Assembly: GCA_030150585.1 (NCBI GenBank)
Contig: JASLFM010000171.1
Location: 1-11,453, forward strand
Direction: 5' to 3'
Source: Acidovorax sp.
GTDB taxonomy: Bacteria > Pseudomonadota > Gammaproteobacteria > Burkholderiales > Burkholderiaceae_C
DNA length: 11,453 bases
Part shown: positions 6,148 to 11,453 of the stretch, piece by piece
How positions within the stretch are numbered: the first letter of the stretch is position 1
Layout of the letters: each line of letters starts with the position of its first letter
Program-made: the position numbers and the translations under genes
The notes under the pieces: model-generated
What the model was told of the DNA's origin: nothing
Seen by the model: the letters and a program-made list of their open reading frames with translations, nothing else
Database searches by the model: none

Positions 6148-7119
6148 CTATCGAACCAGGAGCGCCACGGCGCCAGAGAAGCTCAGGAACGACAGCGCCG
6201 TACTCACGAGGATGATCCGCGCCACGCGCCCGCCGTGGGCCCCGAAGCGCTCCACCAGCAAGGCCACGTTGCTCGCGCTCGGCAGGGCCGCGAGCAGCAC
6301 CATCACCCCGAGCGTGAAGGACGAAAGGTCCGCCCCCAGCGCGATCGCCCCCTGGCCCACGCACCACACCAGCAGCGGGTGCAGCACCAGCTTGGCCAGC
6401 GCCAGCGGCACGTACTGGCGCGGCGGCACGGCCTCGTGCTGGTTCATCTGCGAACGCGCCAGCACCGCGCCGATGGTGAACAGCGCCGCAGGCGAGGCCG
6501 CGCCCGCGAGCATGGCCAGCGTCTGGTCCACGGGACCGGGCAGGTGCCACTGCAGCGCCGACGCCACGCCGCCCAGCACGATGGACCAGGGCATGGGATT
6601 GGTCGCCATGCCCCGGAGCGCATTGCGCAGCGCCACCGCCACACCGTGCGCGCCCGCACCGTCCAGGCGCGAGAGCGCGATGCACAGCGACGTGGTGATG
6701 CACATGTCCACCGCCATGCTGAGGATCACCGGGCCCGCGCTCTGCGCGCCCAGCAGCGCCACGAGCAGCGGCACGCCCATGAAGCCCGTGTTCGGGAAGG
6801 CCACCACCAGCGCGCCGAAGGCCGCATCGTTCCAGCCCATGGCGCCGCGCCTGGTGAGCGCGATGGTGCCCGCCACCATGAGCAGCGCGCACAGCAGGTA
6901 CACGCCCGCCACGGCCGGATCGAGCAGCTGCGCGATGGGCGTGCTGGCGCCGAAGCGGTACAGCATGCACGGCAGCGCAAAGTACAGCACGAAGGTGTTG
7001 AGCCCCGGGATCGCTGCCAGCGGCAGGGCGCCGCCGCGCGTGGCCAGGTAGCCGCAGAGCACGAGTGCAAAGAAAGGGAATGTGACAAGCAAAACAGAGA
7101 GCACGGCCGGAATTGTCAC
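6148..7119 (-). CDS. AEC-family (auxin efflux carrier / MdcF-like) transporter
   Basis: This 323-residue, strongly hydrophobic protein looks like an inner-membrane secondary transporter with about ten helices in two five-helix halves. Family hallmarks are LNTFVLYFALP (40-50), FPNTGFMGVPLL (108-119) and NPMPWSIVLGGV (174-185), with SPAALFTIGAVLA (209-221) and LPSASNVALLVERFG (279-293) in the second half. Bacterial members include malonate carriers (MdcF); the others mostly have unknown substrates, so none is assigned here. The chosen start is GTG at 7119; another GTG lies five codons in. It is convergent with priA (31-base gap, with only a weak hairpin possible) and divergent from rep across 44 bases, so the two divergent promoters must overlap. 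Confidence 0.9.
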   Translation of the reverse strand: MTIPAVLSVLLVTFPFFALVLCGYLATRGGALPLAAIPGLNTFVLYFALPCMLYRFGASTPIAQLLDPAVAGVYLLCALLMVAGTIALTRRGAMGWNDAAFGALVVAFPNTGFMGVPLLVALLGAQSAGPVILSMAVDMCITTSLCIALSRLDGAGAHGVAVALRNALRGMATNPMPWSIVLGGVASALQWHLPGPVDQTLAMLAGAASPAALFTIGAVLARSQMNQHEAVPPRQYVPLALAKLVLHPLLVWCVGQGAIALGADLSSFTLGVMVLLAALPSASNVALLVERFGAHGGRVARIILVSTALSFLSFSGAVALLVR

Positions 7120-7125
7120 AGAGCC

Positions 7126-7144
7126 CGCTCGGTATGATCGAGCG
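7126..7144. promoter_or_regulatory. Inverted repeat enclosing a -10-like hexamer, AEC-rep divergent gap
   Basis: CGCTCG (7126-7131) and CGAGCG (7139-7144) form a perfect inverted repeat whose 7-base spacer contains TATGAT (7133-7138), a good -10 element for rep. TTGTCA (7113-7118) is upstream, but only 14 bases away, which is shorter than the usual spacing. A symmetric element centred on the -10 is well placed for a repressor dimer, though no regulator is identified. Confidence 0.4.
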
Positions 7145-7163
7145 CTTTGCCTTCCCGCTGCCC

Positions 7164-9227
7164 ATGTCCGCAGGTCTCAATCTCGCCCAACTCCAGGCCG
7201 TCCACTACACCGAGGGCCCCTGCCTCGTGCTGGCAGGCGCGGGCTCGGGCAAGACGCGCGTGATCACGCACAAGATCGCGCGGCTGATCGAGACCGGGCT
7301 GCACCCGAAACGCATCGCCGCCATCACTTTCACGAACAAGGCTGCGGCCGAAATGCGCGAGCGCGCCAAGGGCCTGATCGGCCGCGCCGCCAAGGACGTG
7401 ATGGTCTGCACCTTCCACGCCCTGGGGGTGCGCATGGTGCGCGAGGACGGGCAGGTGCTGGGCCTCAAGCCCCAGTTCAGCATCCTCGATGCCGACGACG
7501 TGACGGGCATCATCAAGGACGCGGCCGGCGGCACAGTGGACGTCGCCACGGCACGCCAGTGGCAATGGACCATCAGCAACTGGAAGAACGCGGGCCTGGA
7601 CAGCCGCGCCGCGCTCCGGCAGGCCAAGGACGACGACGAGCGCAGCATCGCCGTCATCATGCAGCGCTACGAGGAGCGTCTCACGGCCTACCAGAGCGTG
7701 GACTTCGACGACCTCATCGGCATGCCCCTGCGCCTGCTCCAGGGCCACCCCGAGGTGCGCGCCAAGTGGCAGGAAAAACTCGGCCACGTGCTCGTCGACG
7801 AATACCAGGACACCAACGCCACCCAGTACGAACTGCTCAAGCTGCTGGTGGGCGATCGGGCGCGCTTCACCGCCGTGGGCGACGACGACCAGAGCATCTA
7901 CGGCTGGCGCGGCGCCACGCTGGACAACCTGAAGAAGCTGCCCGTCGACTACCCGCAGCTCAAAGTCATCAAGCTGGAGCAGAACTACCGCTCCACCAGT
8001 GCCATCCTGCGTGCGGCCAACAACGTCATCCAGCCCAACCCCAAGCTGTTCCCCAAGACGTTGTTCAGTGAACTGGGCGAGGGAGAGCCCGTGCGCGTGG
8101 TCGATGCCGACAACGAGGAGCATGAGGCCGAGCGCGCCGTGGCCCGCATCCAGAGCCTGCGCGCAGCCGCCAATCCGCCGCCCGCGTGGAAGGACTTCGC
8201 CGTGCTCTACCGCGCCAACCACATGGCCAAGCCGTTCGAAAAGGCGCTGCGCAAGGCCAACATTCCGTACAAGGTCTCGGGCGGCACCAGCTTCTTCGAC
8301 CGCGCCGAAATCCGCGACCTGTGCGCATGGTTCCGCCTGTGGATCAACAACGACGACGACCCGGCCTTCCTGCGCGCCATCACGGTCCCGAAGCGCGGCA
8401 TCGGCCACACCACGCTGGCGAAGCTGGGTGAATTCGCCACACAGCACAAGGTCAGCATGTTCGGCGCGCTGTTCAACCACATGCTCGCGGCGTCCGTCCC
8501 GAAAAAGGCGCACGACGGCCTGCTCGAATTCGGCCGCTACATCAACGACCTGGAGCACCGCGCGCGCCACACGCTGGGCGCCGAGAACGCCCGCGCCTTC
8601 ATGGCCGACTGGCTCAAGGAGATCGGCTACGAGCAGCACCTGTACGACAGCGAGGACAGCGAGACCGCCGCCGCCTCGCGCTGGAGCAATGTGCTGGAGT
8701 TCTGCGACTGGATGAGCCAGCGCGCGGGCGGCCAGATCGACGATGCCGCTGGCACGACGACCGAGCGCGAGACCAAGAGCCTGCTCGAAGTGGCGCAGAC
8801 CATCGCGCTGCTCTCCACCATCAGCGAACGCGAGCAGGACCAGGACATGGTGGTGCTCTCCACCCTGCACGCCAGCAAGGGCCTGGAATGGCCGCACGTG
8901 GTGCTCGTGGGTGTGAACGAGGGGCTGCTGCCCTTCAAGATCGAGGACGACGACGGCCCCACCGACGAAACCCTGCAGCGGCTGCAGGAAGAGCGCCGCC
9001 TGATGTACGTGGGCATCACCCGCGCGCAGCGCACCCTGGCCGTGAGCTGGACCAAGAAGTGCAAGAAGGGCCGCGAGATGGTGGCGGCCCAGCCCAGCCG
9101 CTTCATCGCCGAGATGGCGCTGGACGCCAAGACAGCACGCGAGGACCCGCGTGAGAAACTCAAGGCCCTGCGCGCCGAATTCGCCGCGCGCCGGGCCCAG
9201 GCCACCCCACCGAGCAGCACCGCATGA
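7164..9227 (+). CDS. rep: ATP-dependent DNA helicase Rep
   Basis: Rep is a superfamily 1A 3'-to-5' helicase that clears proteins ahead of the fork and helps replication restart. With the ATG at 7164 it has 687 residues, close to E. coli Rep (673). Motifs seen: Q-motif region LNLAQLQAV (5-13), Walker A GAGSGKT (25-31), TFTNKAA, Walker B DEYQDTN (212-218), GDDDQSIYGWRGA, LEQNYRS, TLHASKGLE (567-575) and EERRLMYVGITRAQ (609-622). Rep-specific segments (TISNWKN, NEEHEAER, SGGTSFF with D/E-rich surroundings, and PKRGIG...LGE) separate it from UvrD and PcrA. A longer reading from TTG 7113 would place the start inside the opposite gene and the promoter, so 7164 is preferred. Its stop overlaps the next start (ATGA). 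priA lies about 1 kb upstream. Confidence 0.95.
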   Translation: MSAGLNLAQLQAVHYTEGPCLVLAGAGSGKTRVITHKIARLIETGLHPKRIAAITFTNKAAAEMRERAKGLIGRAAKDVMVCTFHALGVRMVREDGQVLGLKPQFSILDADDVTGIIKDAAGGTVDVATARQWQWTISNWKNAGLDSRAALRQAKDDDERSIAVIMQRYEERLTAYQSVDFDDLIGMPLRLLQGHPEVRAKWQEKLGHVLVDEYQDTNATQYELLKLLVGDRARFTAVGDDDQSIYGWRGATLDNLKKLPVDYPQLKVIKLEQNYRSTSAILRAANNVIQPNPKLFPKTLFSELGEGEPVRVVDADNEEHEAERAVARIQSLRAAANPPPAWKDFAVLYRANHMAKPFEKALRKANIPYKVSGGTSFFDRAEIRDLCAWFRLWINNDDDPAFLRAITVPKRGIGHTTLAKLGEFATQHKVSMFGALFNHMLAASVPKKAHDGLLEFGRYINDLEHRARHTLGAENARAFMADWLKEIGYEQHLYDSEDSETAAASRWSNVLEFCDWMSQRAGGQIDDAAGTTTERETKSLLEVAQTIALLSTISEREQDQDMVVLSTLHASKGLEWPHVVLVGVNEGLLPFKIEDDDGPTDETLQRLQEERRLMYVGITRAQRTLAVSWTKKCKKGREMVAAQPSRFIAEMALDAKTAREDPREKLKALRAEFAARRAQATPPSSTA

Positions 9228-9673
9228 TGCGCCTTCGAACCTTCCTTTTGATAGCACTCAGCGCAAGCGCGGCAGGCGCTTGGGCCCAGAAAGACGCCCA
9301 ACCCGCCGCCTGCCCCCAGGCCGCTGCCATGGACCACCGGCACCTGCAAGGCCCGTGGCGCGCCGAGTTCGAGGGCCGCCCCCCGGCACTGCTGCGCCTG
9401 GGGCCGCACCCGGAGCTGGCCGAGAGCGTGCGCGGCACGGTGCAGCGCACGAACGCCAACTCCATCGCCACGGCCCAGGCCGTGGGCGACGTGGACGACG
9501 GCGCCTTCACGCTGGAAGAATCCGAGAACGGCACCAACATCAGCGCCACCTGGACCGGCCAGGTCGTCGAAGGCAGCTGCGGCAAGGAGATACGAGGAAC
9601 ATGGCGCAGCGCGCAATCCCCCGACCGACCGATTCCCTTCGTGCTGCGCAAGCAGGGCGGAGGCTGGCAATGA
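9224..9673 (+). CDS. Small secreted protein of unknown function
   Basis: The 149-residue product starts with a clear Sec signal peptide, MMRLRTFLLIALSASAAGAWA, with likely cleavage after AWA at residue 21. The mature part (about 128 residues) has two cysteines, C30 and C119, which could form one disulphide. It also has a pattern of short polar beta-like stretches (LQGPWRAEFEG, FTLEESENGTNISATWTG, KEIRGTWRS) ending in FVLRKQGGGW. The repeated GxW segments suggest a small beta-barrel or sandwich that captures a ligand, but I recognise no family. Its ATG overlaps the rep stop and its stop overlaps the pldA start, so it is probably translationally coupled to both. It could work with the phospholipase in the envelope; this is inferred from position and export signal only. 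Confidence 0.8.
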   Translation: MMRLRTFLLIALSASAAGAWAQKDAQPAACPQAAAMDHRHLQGPWRAEFEGRPPALLRLGPHPELAESVRGTVQRTNANSIATAQAVGDVDDGAFTLEESENGTNISATWTGQVVEGSCGKEIRGTWRSAQSPDRPIPFVLRKQGGGWQ

Positions 9674-10848
9674 ACCCGCAGCACCGCGGCACGCTGGCCG
9701 CCGCCCTGGGCCTGTGTTCGGCACTGGCCGTGCATGCGCAAACGCCGCCCGCCACCGGCGACGCCGCCTGGCGCCAGTGCGCCGCCACCGCCGACAACGC
9801 CGCGCGACTGGCCTGCTTCGACCAGTGGGCAGGCCGGCAGGCCCTGGCTGCCCCCAGTGCCAGTACAGCCAATGCCAATGCAGCCAGCGCCAAGGAGGCC
9901 GAGGCGCAAGGCGCCGCCACGCCGCCGCCCTCCCCCGTGGACACCACGCTGCCGGCCACGCGCATCATCGAGGTCGCTCGCACCGAGGGGTGCCGCGACC
10001 CGCAGTACAGCGACATCTCGCGTTTCTGGGAACTCGAGACCGGTACCGATTGCGGCACCTTCGGCTTTCGCGGCTACCGGCCGCTGAGCGTCTCGGTGAT
10101 CGCCTCGGACAGCGTGAACCGCCAGCCCGGCTCCCCCTCGCCGGGCCACACGGCCGCCGAGCCCGTCGACTACCGCAGGACCGAGATGCGCATCCAGCTG
10201 TCGATGCGCACCAAGATCGCCCAGGGCCTGCTCACCCAGGGGCACCCCACGCGCAAGGACTCGCTGTGGTTCGGCTACACCCAGCAGTCGTACTGGCAGC
10301 TCTTCAGCCCCGATATCTCGCGCCCCTTCCGCGCCACGGACCACGAGCCCGAGGTCATGTACGTCTACCCCACCGATGCGCAGCTGCCCTTCGGCTGGCG
10401 CTGGCGCTACAGCGGCGCGGGCCTCGTGCACCAGTCCAACGGCCAGAGCGACCCGCTCTCGCGCAGCTGGAACCGCGTGTACCTCATGACGGGCATGGAG
10501 CTCTCCAACCGCTGGCAGCTGCACGCACGCCTGTGGAAGCGCATCCCCGAGAACGCCGCCAACGACGACAACCCCGACATCACGCGCTACCTCGGCCACG
10601 GCGAGCTGCGTGCCGTGTGGAACCCCAGCGCCAACCACATGCTGAGCGCCACGCTGCGCGGCCCCCTCTTCCAGGGCCGCGGCTCGGCGCGCCTCGAATG
10701 GCTGCAGCCCCTGGGCACGGGCCTGGCGGGCGGCAAGAGCAACCTGCGCCTGCACACCTCGCTGTTCACCGGCTATGGCGACAGCCTGATCGACTACAAC
10801 CGCAAGCGCACGGTGTTCAGCGTGGGGCTGAGCCTGGTCGACTTCTGA
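9670..10848 (+). CDS. pldA: Outer-membrane phospholipase A (PldA/OMPLA)
   Basis: This 392-residue protein belongs to the OMPLA family, calcium-dependent outer-membrane enzymes that hydrolyse misplaced phospholipids. The signature HQSNGQSDPLSRSWNRVY (254-271) gives catalytic His254, Ser256 and Asn268. The spacing (H+2=S, S+12=N) is exactly that of E. coli H142/S144/N156. Ser264 matches calcium-site Ser152. The position of E. coli Arg147, which I recall as binding calcium through its main chain, is Gln259. A Sec signal (1-23, cleaved after VHA) precedes an Ala/Pro-rich extension with C37 and C49 (WRQC...RLACFD) and later C108 and C128. Alternating aromatic strands follow, and the protein ends in Phe as outer-membrane barrels do. 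The start overlaps the upstream stop (ATGA), which fixes ATG 9670. Confidence 0.94.
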   Translation: MNPQHRGTLAAALGLCSALAVHAQTPPATGDAAWRQCAATADNAARLACFDQWAGRQALAAPSASTANANAASAKEAEAQGAATPPPSPVDTTLPATRIIEVARTEGCRDPQYSDISRFWELETGTDCGTFGFRGYRPLSVSVIASDSVNRQPGSPSPGHTAAEPVDYRRTEMRIQLSMRTKIAQGLLTQGHPTRKDSLWFGYTQQSYWQLFSPDISRPFRATDHEPEVMYVYPTDAQLPFGWRWRYSGAGLVHQSNGQSDPLSRSWNRVYLMTGMELSNRWQLHARLWKRIPENAANDDNPDITRYLGHGELRAVWNPSANHMLSATLRGPLFQGRGSARLEWLQPLGTGLAGGKSNLRLHTSLFTGYGDSLIDYNRKRTVFSVGLSLVDF

Positions 10849-10898
10849 AGACCTGTGCGGCACATCACATCCTGTTACGGTTGTGCGGCCGCCGTGGC

Positions 10899-10927
10899 TT
10901 GAATCGCCCACCGCCTGCCGACACAAT
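10899..10927 (+). promoter_or_regulatory. Candidate sigma-70 promoter for the 11057 gene
   Basis: TTGAAT (10899-10904) and CACAAT (10922-10927) are separated by 17 bases, the optimal spacing. Transcription would begin near 10934 and give a leader of about 120 bases. That leader can form GGCAC/GTGCC pairing. A second, poorer candidate is GACAAT at 11031-11036. The 208-bp gap after pldA shows no gene or clear terminator. Confidence 0.4.
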
Positions 10928-11056
10928 GCGCAGGCACACCGGCGTCCTCGGGGCAGGTGGCGTGCCAGCGCCTTCGAAAAGCGCCCGTTTCACGCCGTTT
11001 TCTCCGCCATTGCCGGCCACGAGCCCCCCAGACAATGACGCTCGGAGGAAATCCCC

Positions 11057-11443
11057 ATGGACCTGCAATACCAGCTCAAGGCCGGCAGCTACTACCTGTA
11101 CGACATGCGCGATGCGCCCAGCAGCGTCACGGGCGAGCGCCGCTTCAAGCTAAAGACGGACACCGTGGCCATCGCGTTCGACCTGTACACGGGCGAGGTG
11201 CGCCAGCACGGCAGCCCCACGCGCATCCAGTCCTGGGCCAACCATGCCCGCCGCCGCCTGCGCGCCGCGGGCGCCGTGGCCGAGGCCAATGACCTCGTCG
11301 TCGTCTCCGGCCCGCTGCCCGTGGACGAAATCAACAAGTGCCTGTGGATCCGCGGCTACTGCCGCCGCATGTTCGGGCGCCTGGCCAGCCTGCCGCACGG
11401 CAAGCTGCAGCGCCAGGCGGAGCAGTGGAAAAAGGCGGCCTAG
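11057..11443 (+). CDS. Uncharacterised basic cytosolic protein
   Basis: The 128-residue product has no signal peptide or membrane segment and I do not recognise its family. A strong ribosome-binding site, GGAGGAA (11044-11050), sits six bases before the ATG, so it is very likely expressed. The N-terminal half looks beta-rich (YQLKAGSYYLYDM, FKLKTDTVAIAFDLYTGEVRQHG). The C-terminal half is helical and basic (SWANHARRRLRAAG, then CLWIRGYCRRMFGRL with C95 and C102, then HGKLQRQAEQWKKAA). The Arg/Lys-rich helices could contact nucleic acid, but that is only a suggestion. The short gap and its own likely promoter indicate a transcription unit separate from rep-pldA. Confidence 0.85.
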   Translation: MDLQYQLKAGSYYLYDMRDAPSSVTGERRFKLKTDTVAIAFDLYTGEVRQHGSPTRIQSWANHARRRLRAAGAVAEANDLVVVSGPLPVDEINKCLWIRGYCRRMFGRLASLPHGKLQRQAEQWKKAA

Positions 11444-11453
11444 CGCCTGCCAG

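Noticed and set aside
4178..7051. 957-codon plus-strand frame crossing priA and the transporter gene
   Set aside because: Ala/Arg/Pro-rich shadow with no recognisable domain; it overlaps two clearly real genes in other frames.
7113..7163. Upstream TTG and ATG starts for rep
   Set aside because: They would translate through the likely -10 element and into the divergent start; homology to Rep begins just after ATG 7164.
7116..9257. 713-codon open frame on the minus strand opposite rep
   Set aside because: His/Gly/Val-rich shadow of a GC-rich gene; the plus strand encodes every Rep helicase motif.
9151..9669. Extension of the pldA frame upstream into the rep end and the small exported gene
   Set aside because: The extension would bury the signal peptide; ATG 9670 directly precedes a normal signal sequence.

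Overview
The window is a stretch of ordinary-looking chromosome from a GC-rich betaproteobacterium. Protein style and gene content (a Bug-family binding protein, a hemE-priA neighbourhood, a Rep-type helicase, a PldA with an N-terminal extension) suggest the Comamonadaceae (Acidovorax/Alicycliphilus/Comamonas-like). That placement is inferred from the sequence alone. No tRNA, rRNA, CRISPR array, insertion sequence or phage gene was seen.

Layout. Positions 1-596 (minus) hold the 5' two-thirds of a Bug/TctC-type periplasmic binding protein gene. It is divergent from a MarR-family regulator (679-1239), with an operator-like palindrome in the 82-bp gap. A PAS-GGDEF diguanylate cyclase (1270-2190) and hemE (2308-3405) follow. 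Next come 629 bp without a convincing gene (3406-4034), then priA (4035-6116). An AEC/MdcF-type transporter (6148-7119, minus) converges on priA and diverges from rep (7164-9227). rep overlaps a small secreted protein gene (9224-9673), which overlaps an outer-membrane phospholipase A gene (9670-10848), so the three form a tight ATGA-coupled run. The window closes with an unrecognised 128-residue protein gene (11057-11443).

The most notable part is the hemE-priA gap. It carries four perfect TTATNCACA DnaA boxes, all in the same orientation, and two perfect matches plus one near match to the IHF consensus. It also has a 60-bp stretch of about 30% GC inside a very GC-rich region. The motifs recur in the same order in two diverged copies about 335-345 bp apart, which suggests an old tandem duplication. 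This is the architecture of a chromosomal replication origin, or of a DnaA-titration/reactivation site. It sits beside priA and within about 3.3 kb of rep, both of which act in replication restart. hemE also flanks the origin in Caulobacter and relatives. Whether this is the working oriC cannot be decided from the window: genome-wide GC skew and the position of dnaA would settle it.

The remaining genes are typical housekeeping or accessory functions: tetrapyrrole synthesis, c-di-GMP signalling, carboxylate-type solute capture and transport, and envelope phospholipid turnover.
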